Below, piece by piece: positions 37,641 to 53,576 of a stretch of DNA of 64,000 bases. The position numbers and the translations under genes were made by a program. The stretch covers positions 11,556,616-11,620,615 of the forward strand of contig HG738139.1 of assembly GCA_000499405.2 (NCBI GenBank). Reading direction: 5' to 3'. The notes under the pieces were generated by a model. That model saw only the letters and a list, made by a program, of their open reading frames with translations. It was not told where the DNA came from and made no database searches. The first letter of the stretch is position 1. The number at the start of each line of letters is the position of its first letter. The DNA comes from Onchocerca volvulus. Taxonomy: Eukaryota; Nematoda; Chromadorea; Rhabditida; Onchocercidae.

Positions 37641-40600
37641 ATGCGAAAAGTGATTTTGACATTGTCGCGACTAGTCGCAACTTGTCGCAAGCAATTATTT
37701 TCATCTAATACTAGCCTGCAATTTATTTTTGGTATTTTAATTGGTATATTAATTGGATTTTGCGCTACATTTAATTATAACAATGAAATTTCGACTAGTA
37801 TTATGCAATCTTTTTCTATCGATCAAAACAAACAGTTTATTTCGATCAATTTAAAGAATAATTCAATTCTATTCGATATTCAAATACAATGCATCATATT
37901 TATTCATCCTAATCAATTATCTAAACGGAAATATGTAGGAGCATTACGTGATACGTATACTAAACAATGTAATCATACTGTTTACATAACTAATTCAAAA
38001 GAAATTCGTCGTAATTTTGCAGGTAATTATTATCATTATTATCCTTCAGATAATGATTAAAATTGCTTTTTTTTCGTTTCTTGTTAGTTTCTTATTTTAT
38101 TTATTATAAGTAAATTATTATTTTAAATTAATAAAAACCTTTAAAAAATATTTTTTCAACACAATTTTAGTGGTATGTGTTAATTGTTATGATTTGACAC
38201 AAATACGTTTTATATAGAATTGAAATATTATTAATTAATATTATTATTATTATTGTTATGAGTATCAACAATACTAATATTTATATTACTATTATTATAA
38301 ATGGCTGAATTATTTATAATAAAATAATATTTTAGCAAAATAACAAATTACAATATATAAAATAATAAATTTAATACAGGTTATAATTCAAATTTCAATA
38401 CACTAACTTTGCCATTAAATTTTTAATTTTTTTTTTAAATTAAATTTAATATTTAAATACACTTCAATATTATAATACATTTAAATATTATAGAGAAATT
38501 TATCACTAAAAAATTTTATAATTTTAGTGATATCAATCAAAAGTTTTTTTTTGCGAATTTTTTATTTTTAAATTAATTTCGTTATTAAATATTATTATAG
38601 AAGAACTTAATATCGCATTTGTAAATACGAATAAAACACAATATCATTGGGACTTATATCGTGAAATTATCAAATATTCTATAAAGCGTAGCAAACAACA
38701 ACAACAACAAAAACAGAATCCATTTTGGACAATTATCGGTGATGAGCAAACTTTTATTGTTATGGCAAATTTACGACGAATATTATTAACTTTCAATAAT
38801 TCACAGCAATCAATTATATTGGGAAGGATAATTAGCAAAAGGTTAGTTTATTTTATTTTAAAATTTGATAAATTTAGATTGTCAAGAGAAAAAAGAACAA
38901 AATTTATAAATTATCTTTTATGCATTTCAATTCAAAAAAGACTACATTGTTTGATTGAAAAAAAATACTAGAAACTATATTCATTTTATATTACCTTTCC
39001 CTTGCAAGCTCCTAAATTGTTGTTCATTATTGTTTTTCCCGCGATATTCCAAACAAACTTTTGTTTTTTTTTCTCCCAGTTCTTCTCTTCATCAATAGAA
39101 AGATAACAACATATCTTTCTATTGAAAACTTTCAGAATAATAATAGTTTATTTTTCTAGCGAATTTCTAAAGCTAAAAATTGCAGTGATAGTGAAAGTTG
39201 TGATTGACTAATATCAGCTTAATAGAAGAAATGATGAAATTTAATATAATGATAATGTTATTCTGTCTTTCTTTTCACTAATCATCAATCTGTATAACAA
39301 TTTATGTATTCGATTTTTATTTTCTTTTTTATTGATTGATTTTTTTTTTTAAATTTCAAAGTCAACGCTTTTAATCAACATTAACATTGGTCAAAATTGA
39401 TAATAGTATCCATTTTTTTTGACTTGATTTTAAAAAATTTTATTAATTTCTGCCGTTTCTTCAAGCAAATATAATATTATCTGTGATTATTAATCAGCTG
39501 CCGTTATAAAAAACAATTATATTCTCAGATAATTTACTGATTAATAAATTCCATCAATTCATTCATCTCTTTCTTCTTTTCTCTCTCTCACTCTTTTTTA
39601 TGAAGCACTTATTTTTGTTCTTCATATATTTTTTATAACCGTAACTTTTTTGTATCAAAATAAAATTGACTGACAATTCACATATGATATTTTGGATTTT
39701 ATTAAAAAAATTTTTAGCCAAAATATATTAAAAGAAATGATAGTTATTTTGTGTGAAGTTGATAGTTTTCGGTTTTTTATACAAATCTCGATTTCAACTT
39801 TGTTTAAAGAATTTTCGATAATTTTTTTGTTGTTTCTATTATCTGATACCATTTATCAACAAACACTTCATAATTATAAAAGATACAAGAGTAAAGAAGA
39901 CTAATTTGAAATTTCGAAATATGAATTATGAAAAAGCTGACAATTTTATTAATATATTGGGAAAAATTTTTGCTGTTATCATTATCATTAGCATATTTAG
40001 TTATCCTTACTTAAAAAATATTTGCTGTTATCATTATCATTAGCATATTTAGTTATCCTTACCAATATATGTGCTTATAATTACTATGTTTGTCTATCAT
40101 TATTAACAAGTGTGCTTTTCATTATCATATTTGTTTATTGTTATCATAATGTGTAAACATTGAATACACTGATTCTAAAAAATGTAATCATTAACAACTA
40201 ATAAATTGATAAAATAATCATAATTTCCAATCTTATCATGCTTGCAAATTGCGATAATTGCAAGTTTTTTTATTACCCTCATTATTTATATGCACTTATA
40301 TACTTAGCATTATCAATTTTTAATATCATTATCATTGTTATCAGTAGATTATAATTTATTATTTCTCGCTAAATCATACATGTATATTTGTCATCATCAC
40401 ATTATAATCTACTTTGCATATTTATCACTATCATTTACTATCAACCATTATGAAATTTTATTACTATAAATATTATCATAAATTATCAATGAATATTTTT
40501 AGTATTATTTTGAAAATAAAAGTTGAAATTGATCTTTTTTTTTAGGAATTTATATTCACATTTATTTCCATGGAATATTTATACAACAATTTTACCTCAA

Positions 40601-41560
40601 GCTGGTATCGTTTTTTCTCGTTCCGCTCTCGAACGTATGTCTAATGATGCATGTTTTGGATGGTTATCACCTCGTGCAACGGAACGAGCATTAATACAAT
40701 GTAGTAATCTAATGGATGTACAACTTGTTGATCCAATTGATAAGGTTATCATTTGCTGTTGCCAACTAATCATGCCAATGTTTTTAGAAAAGGTATCTAA
40801 TGAATGTATAATTTATTGATCGAATTGATAAGGTCATCAGATATAATAGTATATTAGATTATTGTCAGTTTATCATATCAATCATTTAGTTGGAAAGCTT
40901 AATATATGTACTACTTGTTAATCCAATTGCTTATCATATATATATCAGTATATCTGGCTATTATCAATTTATCACATCGATACTTTAGAAAAGAAATGCT
41001 TAAATAAAACTTTGGCGTATTATAGGAAGGAAAGCACTTATTTGATCCAATTAGTTTGAAAGATTTAATTGAAAGCAAAGGACCAAAAACTTCAAAAAAG
41101 GTGGTATTTGTTACTCTCTTTTATTTTTTTAAATTAATAATTAATCAGATATATTGTGTGATGATTTTTGATTTATTTCATTAAACAAAAAAGCTTTGCA
41201 ATTTTTAACAATTACACTTATTTTTGTAGAAGGAATAAATTTCGATCAATTTTTAATTTTGTTTCTTTATTTCTGTTTACTCAATAATAGATTAATGATT
41301 ATGAACTATTTTTATTCTTCAATTACCAAGATAATAAATGCGTAAACTAAGTCAACAGCTCAGAAAAGTTTTATTGTAATTACTTACATTTTAATTAATT
41401 ACATATCATTAATTGTTTGACAATTTATTACTACTTTTTTTTTTAGAATAAAAGTCTTCATTGCTGCAGTGATCAAGTCGTAACATTCGGTGGTTTGAAT
41501 TATCGTCATCATCGGATTTTGGATTTTGTAACTAACAGAATCAAAGTATTTGGCTGTTAA
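37641..41560 (+). CDS. C1GALT1C1: C1GALT1C1 (Cosmc)-like protein, core-1 galactosyltransferase family
   Basis: Five exons join in frame: 37641-38022, 38601-38841, 40546-40744, 41026-41100 and 41447-41560, giving 336 residues. Type II membrane protein: short basic N-terminus, anchor about residues 26-44 (LQFIFGILIGILIGFCATF), lumenal domain. Blocks matching Cosmc: YVGALRDTYTKQCNHT, FWTIIGDEQTFIVMANLRR, LPQAGIVFSRSALERM, EGKHLFDPISLKDL and HCCSDQVVTFGGL. The five family cysteines are present. The DxD metal site of T-synthase (DDDTY) is replaced by GDEQTF, so galactosyltransferase activity is unlikely and a chaperone-type role for T-synthase in the ER is inferred. Five N-glycosylation sequons are visible. 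A CAG-rich run gives five Gln in exon 2. Translation starts at the ATG in 37641. Confidence 0.85.
39969..40062. repeat. Tandem duplication in Cosmc-like intron 2, period 52 bp
   Basis: A 42-bp stretch starting TTTGCTGTTATCATTATCAT is repeated exactly at 39969 and 40021, with a poly-A-type spacer. Recent local duplication. Confidence 0.9.
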
Positions 41561-42111
41561 ACATTATCATTTGCTTTTTAATCCAATTTGCACAATTAAT
41601 CTGTATATCTAATTACATCTGTTTATTGTTAATTAATTTCCGTCAATTCATTAACTATTTCAAATTTCTTGTAATTATATGCTTAAATACACCAATGGCA
41701 TGAAGATCATAGTGTATATTCATTGTTGACCAAATTATTTCAAAAAAAAAAAAGAAAAGAAAGATGAAAGATTAATAAAATAATAAAACTTGAAATTGAA
41801 ATCTATCAGCATATAAATATTTGATGTTAATATTTTTTCCATTTTTAATGGTAACTTGAATCCAATTTATGTAGTAAATGTTTCAAATTTATTTCTTTCA
41901 TTTTAAATTATTTATATACTATTTCCAATTTATTTCTTAAATTCTTGTTCTTTTTCCTCGCTCCATTTCTTCTTTTCTAAAAAACGAAAAATTATATGTG
42001 CACATGCACCGAATTGTACAAACAGCTTTTTTTTTATCAGAATTTTTTCGCTTTTTTGTTAACAGATTGCAAAATGATTAACTGATCCAGGCCATGTGGC
42101 CGGGTAAGATT

Positions 42112-42238
42112 TGAAATTTTTAAAAAACGTCGTATCGGAATAGGCGCGTATTTTTGTATAGATAAGACATATGTTTAAGAACTTTCAGAGATTCAAGATT
42201 TTGAACAAACGAACAATTAAATTTTTATTTGTATAGAA
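42112..42238 (-). mobile_element. Helitron-like end, minus orientation
   Basis: Read on the minus strand from 42238 this gives TCTATACAAATAAAAATT, then TGTTCGTTTGTTCAAAATC, TCTGAAAGTTCTTAAACAT and GCGCCTATTCC. It is the same ordered series as 30623-30720. Only this end is recognisable. Confidence 0.55.
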
Positions 42239-42792
42239 AAAAAAAAGTAGAGAAAACATATTTGCAGTAAAAGACACAAATTACAACTAAAAGCATTTGT
42301 AACAAAAAACATAGAAAACAATAGTAAAAATAAAAAAATAATTACTATGAAAAAGCACTTTCAAACGGTTCTTCCTTTTGCAAATGGTATAATTAAAAAT
42401 ATTTGAAAGAAAAATGTAAAAAGTAGAAGAAAAAAAAAAGAAAAAAGAAAAACAAATTATAATTGAAAAATATTTATAGCAGAGAATATAGAAAATTTCA
42501 CCATATTTAGCCGCTATAACAACACAAGCCCAAGAAATCAGTTGAATTTTTTTGTTTCAATGTGCAAAACGTCGTGCCATCAAGCAACGATCAAAGAGGT
42601 CAACCATTTTCTACTGCGTCACTCGTAGAAATTTGAAAATAATTTACATCCGAATAATCCAATTTATCATAGTCATTCGATTTCTTGGAATAATCCTCGA
42701 TCAGTGCATGAAATTGGATGATATAACTCCTTTATTCTCGATATGAAATGAATAATCCCAATTATCGGCTGCACATTCTTTCTTCTCGTACA

Positions 42793-43607
42793 ATTTTTGT
42801 AAATTATAATGATAATTCTCCAATAGATGAAATGTTTTGAATGAAGAAAATTACTTAAAGCAAATGTTTTCAAATGACTAAAAGGATTTATGCAATGATT
42901 AATCAGAAAATAGTCAAGATGATGAAAAATCAGAATTTATTAATTTATGTAATAAGTCTGCTTAAGATTCAGATTCATCATTATCAACTTATATTGTTGT
43001 TGATGAAACAACGAGACCCCAAAAAATGAAAGAGCGAATGAATGCCATCCCTTTTTACAGTCATGAATTACTACCAATAGAAACAGCTACACATACAGAC
43101 CGGACAATCAGACCAATCATTCATGAAGGTGAGATCAAACAAATCAGACAGGTAGTAGTCTTTCTCATCGACCTATTAATCCCTTCCAATTTAGCATACC
43201 AGCGATGCCAACATTAGACTGATTACTAATCAGTGATGATTAGAAAGATAAAAAAACATAATGTATATATTATGAACATGCACTTCCAATATGATGCACG
43301 CTAACTGCACAATGTTTCATTTGCATTTTGATGTATTTCTCTGTCTCAACATTTCAATAAAAACGGTTTAAAGAAATTCGTAACTCCGACTTCTATCGGA
43401 TAATCGAAGTTGTAAAATTGCACGTGAAGAATGGACAACCGAAGTGTCTTTCGTTTTTTTTTTTTTTTTTTTTGTGAAAAAGTAAATGTAGATAGGAGAG
43501 AGGAGATTGAAAGGAACAAAAAAGAGGCAAAATAGAAAAAAAGAAGAGATGGAAAGGAGAGAGAGAGAGAGAGATAGAATAACTATCAGACTGTCACAGA
43601 TATGACA
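42793..43607. repeat. Dispersed repeat, copy 2 (partner 2640-3382)
   Basis: Same orientation as copy 1 and almost identical over 43190-43525. It keeps about 65 bp missing from copy 1. On the + strand it reads LSTYIVVDETTRPQKMKERM, preceded by an in-frame TAA (near 42963) that copy 1 also has, then a 63-codon frame to 43217 without known domain. The right end carries TGTCACAGATATGACA (43592-43607). I infer a mobile element of unknown class with a decayed protein. Confidence 0.8.
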
Positions 43608-44370
43608 CCCATACAATCTACAAAAATAGAAACAAAGATGTTCGCTGTTATAAACCTTAAATCTCCGAAAGTTCTTTATCATTGCTTTCAAATTTTGACA
43701 CAACCTTGCATTCGAATAGGCAGCATATTTTTATATAAACATATCTATTTTTTGTTTGCGTGTCACATCTGTGACAGATAATAGCAAGTGGGCGGACTGA
43801 TTTTTCTGACCACGCCTTCATGGGCGGATCAAATTTATTGGCCACGCCCACTATCTGGATTCATCGTCAGTCAGCCTGTGTATATTAACTAAAATGATCA
43901 CGCTTTAAGCAGTTTATGAATTACTTCTCTGACTTCTACTGTTAGGCCGAGTGCCGAGTCTCGGATTGCCTTTTGTCGCAAATGTTCGTTGTTCATTTCG
44001 AGACAACGTTTCAAATTCTTACCGATTGATTTGAAATTTTGATACAATTTGCATTCATGGTTTCTGTATATATAAATATAATTGCTTTTTTTTTTACCTG
44101 TCATATCTGTGGCAAATAAAAGTAAGAAAGCGGATTGAATCTATTGACCACTCCTATTTTCCGCAAAATGGATGTGGGCTTAGGCTTAGGTTTAGGCTGA
44201 GGCTTAGGCTTAGGCTTAGGCTATGGAACGTTTAGCACGCCCGGTGAAAGCATGCACATATCACAACGCAACGTTTTTTTTTTTTTTTCGTCAAAATTTC
44301 AAAGCAATAGTTAAGAACCTGCAACATTTTGTCAAAAGCAACACAAACATTTACACTTTTATTCATATAA
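43608..44370. mobile_element. Tandem Helitron-like units, about 338-bp period
   Basis: Two diverged head-to-tail units share, in order, GATGTTCG..GTT, a TTGAAATTTTGA.ACAA.TTGCATTC block (about 43690 and 44033), the near-palindrome TGTCACATCTGTGACA (43761) or TGTCATATCTGTGGCA (44099), and a GCGGA.TGA..CTGACCAC-like block. AGTGGGCG (43787) and CGCCCACT (43845) are inverted. The right end near 44342-44370 (AAACATTTACACTTTTATTC) matches the right end of the 30605-30803 element. The 68-codon minus ORF at 43898-44104 is not a recognised protein. Confidence 0.5.
44180..44221 (+). repeat. Interstitial telomeric repeat, (TTAGGC)7
   Basis: Seven consecutive hexamers: five are exact TTAGGC and two differ by one base (TTAGGT, TGAGGC). 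TTAGGC is the nematode telomere repeat. The array lies inside the tandem Helitron-like units, 0.9 kb beyond the stop of the tubulin gene. Confidence 0.95.
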
Positions 44371-45161
44371 ATTTATGTGAATAACATTTTCTTCTTCTGC
44401 TTTTGCAAATATTCTGGAATTTAATTATGAATTTCCGTCATTAATTGTTTATTTTATCAGTATCATCATATTTTGTTCATTTTATTATAATTTCATTCAT
44501 TATTTCAATTTTTCCACCCTTGAAATTTATTTGCTTTCGTTTTTATGATCTTCATCATGATCTTAAATTTTTTATCAGATTCATTATTGAAATTGAGATA
44601 ATAATGATGATGACGTTTCTGTTACTTTAATTCATTTACTATTCTTTTAATTTGTTTGCTTCCTTTGTCATAATCTTTATCATAGCTGTAGACTTTTGTC
44701 GAATTAGTTATTGAAATTGAGATAGCAATGATGTAATACTCCTTTTTTTATTGTTATCTTTTAATATATTTCAGCAAAATAAATAAATGTTAGATTTTGA
44801 TTATACTATTAACAGAGATTTTTTTCTTCTCTACTTGAAGTATTCAACAAAGTAATAACTAACAAATAAAATTAGAATAAATTATATATCTTTTAAACAA
44901 ATAAATAGAAAAGTAATCACTCTATATTGGTTATTGTTTAATTCATAATAACTGTTATTGTTCCAAATAAAGTTTTTCTTTGATATCCAGTAGATGATTC
45001 AATGTTATTTCGATTGGTATGGAAATAACTTCCATACTAATTACTGTTCATTTACAATAATTATTATGCAACAAAAAAAGATAATAATATGGTATATAAA
45101 AAATGAATTGTATAATTTAAAATAATGGGCATTTTTTTCAATATATTATTTCGAAAAATGT

Positions 45162-50341
<5,180 letters not shown>

Positions 50342-50861
50342 CTAGAAACAGATTCATTTTAAATTAGCTAATGAAATTATTGATTAATTAAATTAATGAA
50401 TAGCAAAAAATTCTTAATTAACAGCTATTAATAATTAATTGAGAGAAGGAAATGCTCCGTTTTCTACATGTAATAAAATTAACAAAACCAAAAAATAAAT
50501 GATTCAAAATTAATTTGAATGTTTTAAAAAAAATCTATTTAATAATTCTATTATGATAATTCATTAGTTTTCTTTCAATATAATATGCAGACTAATTCTG
50601 CTCTCAGTTAAAAAAAATTGCCAACAGATTTTCCTTGTTATCTGGAATTCCGGTAATATATCCTGTTTTATTTCAAGTATTTCCTATTCCATTATTGCAT
50701 TGAATTATTTAAGATGGACAAAAGTTCACATTTTCAAAAGAGGGTGAGATTGTTACTTCATAAAACTGAATTTATTTATCATTATTAAGTGAAATAAATT
50801 TGAAAAAAATTTTTTTTTAGATTTCGAAATTCTATAATTAAAAAAAAAAGATAAAAATTAC

Positions 50862-50938
50862 CCCTTCACAAGGCATTGTCGTTATTTGCTGTATTAAACG
50901 CAATGTAACGTACGTGACGTCGTCAAGTTTCAACAAAC
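50862..50938 (-). CDS. Candidate 5' exon of the alpha-tubulin gene
   Basis: Minus strand, bounded by a TATGTTAG acceptor and a GTAATT donor, open throughout, and in phase with the REC exon at 50341. It reads LLKLDDVTYVTLRL, then IQQITTMPCEG. If translation starts at its internal Met (50874-50876) the tubulin begins MPCEGREC. A second acceptor-like TTTAATACAG lies 13 bases before that ATG and could be a trans-splice site. If the whole exon is coding, the protein has a long N-terminal extension. The normal alpha-tubulin start is MREC. The only upstream ATG directly followed by GT that I found on this strand is near 58796, 8.4 kb away. Confidence 0.4.
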
Positions 50939-52635
50939 CTAACATAATATACAATTAAAACTATAAAACTAAACTGGAAAACAAAAAGTTAAAATCAGAA
51001 AATGAAAAATTGTGCATTTAGAATGCAAATTATTATTTAATAAATTAAATAACTGCTGATAGTAATTAATAATTAATTAATTTACACCCATAATTACTCA
51101 TAAAGTATTTTCTCCTACTTTAATATCCACCTGCCTGAAACCGAGACAAAGAAACGAAAGGATGATGCGGTAAATTTTATGAGTTCCTTGCTCCTCCTTC
51201 GTTATCTTCATTTGCTATCATTTTATATTTCTGTCAATTTCATCGTTATCAAAATGCTATAAGTTTCGTTCAAGGCCTTTTGCATAATTCTTGTATTGAA
51301 CAATTTCATTGCAAGAATATCTCAAGTTTCGGAAAATAACGGGAAACTAAAAGAGAATTAGAGAAGAGGGCAGGCAAGGTCAACAACAAAATTGACAATT
51401 TCTTTTTTTGTAAATGTTTTACATATTTTCTCTCTTTTACAAAAATTCATTCTTTAGAAATGTAATATTTTTTATTTCATTTCTTCCTGTTTTCTTTTTT
51501 GCAAAAATTGTGCAACAGAATTATTCGACGAAAAGTATTTGCTATTTGTAATGAATAAAAAAAGAAATTTTGTTAAAATAATTTTTACATATGAAGAAAA
51601 ATGGATGAGAAAGATTTTAAATAAATCATATATAAAATTATTGTCACCGTATCTAATCATTTCTTTTGATCTTTCATTTTTTATTATTTCGTGTCCTTCA
51701 ATTTCATTTTTGAAGATGTCAAATGTTAGATATCATTTCTTCGTCTTTTTTTTAAAAAAATCAAAAAAAAAAAATTATTAGAAAAAAAAGATAATTTCAT
51801 GATATATGCATTTTAAAACTGAGTATTAATTAATCTTAATGTATTAATCTTTCTGCATCATGATATTACTTTCATTGAATTAGATTAATTTTTGATGTGA
51901 AATTAGAAAAATATAATGATATAACAAAATTTGCAAATATTTAATTCAACTGGGATGAATGTGTACACAAAACAAAAAATAGAAAAAACTTGATATACTT
52001 TGTATTTTCTTGCGATGCAACGAAAATTTCTTTCTTTTTTTTTTTATAAATTACCTTTCCAAATGAATATTTATTTTTTATTTTGAATGTTTATTATTTT
52101 AAATATTCAAAATAATAAGTAAATAATCGTGATGCCATAATCTATCGTAATGAAAGAAGAAAATAAACATACGATAATCCATCGTAACAACGAGAAAGCG
52201 TACAAAAAAGAAATACGATAATCTATCTTATAAAAAAAAATCGTCTGTAATGCATTGCAGTCATTAACATAATAAAAGTGATGAGAAAAATGATGGAAGT
52301 TCGACGCGATAAATAAATTTGTACATTTAAAAAAAGAAAAAAAAAGCATAAATGATATCATTTCAGTCTAAAATGATTAAAATTTTAATAAAAAAATAGT
52401 GACATAATGAATTCAATTGCTCTTTCTACTTATTTATAATGTAGGCTATAGAAATATCTGGAGCAAAGTTATTTTTTATCATCTCTATCAAAAATATGTA
52501 TTCATTTTCTATCAAAAAAGATAAAATTTTTAATTTAGAATTACATTCAGTTAAAGCATCAAAAGCAAAAGATATAGTAAGCTATTAATTAACAGCAAAT
52601 AATAATTAAAAATTAGTGAATTCAGCACTAGAATG

Positions 52636-53576
52636 CAATTTTTAAAAAGTGGACAAAAAAAAAAAAATGGGAGATTTTGAAATATAAAATAAAAAAAATC
52701 TTAGCTTGCAACAACAAAAAAAATCAAAATTTAATTCATTAAATCAATTAAATTATTAAATAATTAATTATAACAATTATCGTATCAGAAATATGCACAA
52801 TGTTCTTAGCAGATTGACGTAGAAACAAATTTTGTGAGAGAAATAGTTCCTGCTAGAAAAAATTTATTAAAGTTACGAACAAACAACTATCCGAGAATAT
52901 CCAAATAACTTATTACTGGGTATTCTTCCTTTTAACCTCAACTGCTCCTTAATTATTTATTGTAGTGCCGATTTGAGTAGATTATTGCCGGTATCGTTGT
53001 AAAATCTTATTGCAAAAAACACTGCTGCTCGTTAATCAGCTTGTGGAAAAAGTGTGCTTCTGCCCTAAAATCTGAAGCTTTTAAATCCTTTCAAGGTTCC
53101 TCTTCCTCTCTTGATCTCAACGTGTTGCCTCATGACTAGTCGATCACGCTTTTCTTATCAGTAATTGGAATGTTTTGGCGGTAAACATGTTTGTTGTTTT
53201 GGCGGGAAACATGTTTACTCTTCTGCTTATCGGCCTGTTGGTCCATTTGAAACTACGTGCTTTCTGATCTTTAACATTCCTTTTTTACATTAATTATATC
53301 TTTCGGATTTTTCTGGCACAGACAGCATTCTATAAAGTAGTCATAATGAAATAGTATGAATACAAAAAATATGATAATTATAGCAAATATGTATTTTCGA
53401 TACTAACAATAATTTAAATTAACTTAAAAAGTCCACATTTACTTAATTACCAATGATCAAAATTTTCGTATTAAAAATAGTGTAACATTACAATAAGGCG
53501 ATAATTTCTTCACAATATTACAATAAGACATATACAATTTTTAAAAGTGGACAAAAAAAAAAAAAAAATGGGAGAT
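52636..53576. repeat. Segment flanked by about 40-bp direct repeats
   Basis: CAATTTTTAAAAAGTGGAC, poly-A, then ATGGGAGAT occurs at 52636-52675 and again at 53535-53576, nearly identical. The enclosed 860 bp includes a less AT-rich block (about 52920-53330). A degraded insertion or solo terminal repeat is possible. No protein remnant is seen. Confidence 0.5.
53171..53216. promoter_or_regulatory. Two tandem E2F-like sites
   Basis: TGTTTTGGCGGTAAACATG followed by TTT, then 2 bp later TGTTTTGGCGGGAAACATG followed by TTT, one mismatch in 22, period 24. The core TTTGGCGGGAAA equals the classical E2F consensus, and each copy also carries AAACATGTTT. About 2.3 kb upstream of the candidate tubulin 5' exon. 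Regulatory function is inferred. It lies within a repeat-flanked segment, so it may belong to an element. Confidence 0.3.

Larger units (their letters stand above)
41561..45161. other. Transposon-remnant nest between convergent genes
   Basis: Contains a Helitron-like end (42112-42238, minus), dispersed repeat copy 2 (42793-43607), tandem element units (43608-44370) and a telomeric array (44180-44221), listed separately. 44372-45161 is plain AT-rich sequence holding the tubulin 3' end. No host gene is supported. Confidence 0.6.

Noticed and set aside
40745..40819. Extension of Cosmc-like exon 3 past 40744
   Set aside because: The extra residues match nothing. The GTTATC donor joins in phase to the EGKHLFDP exon, which matches the family.
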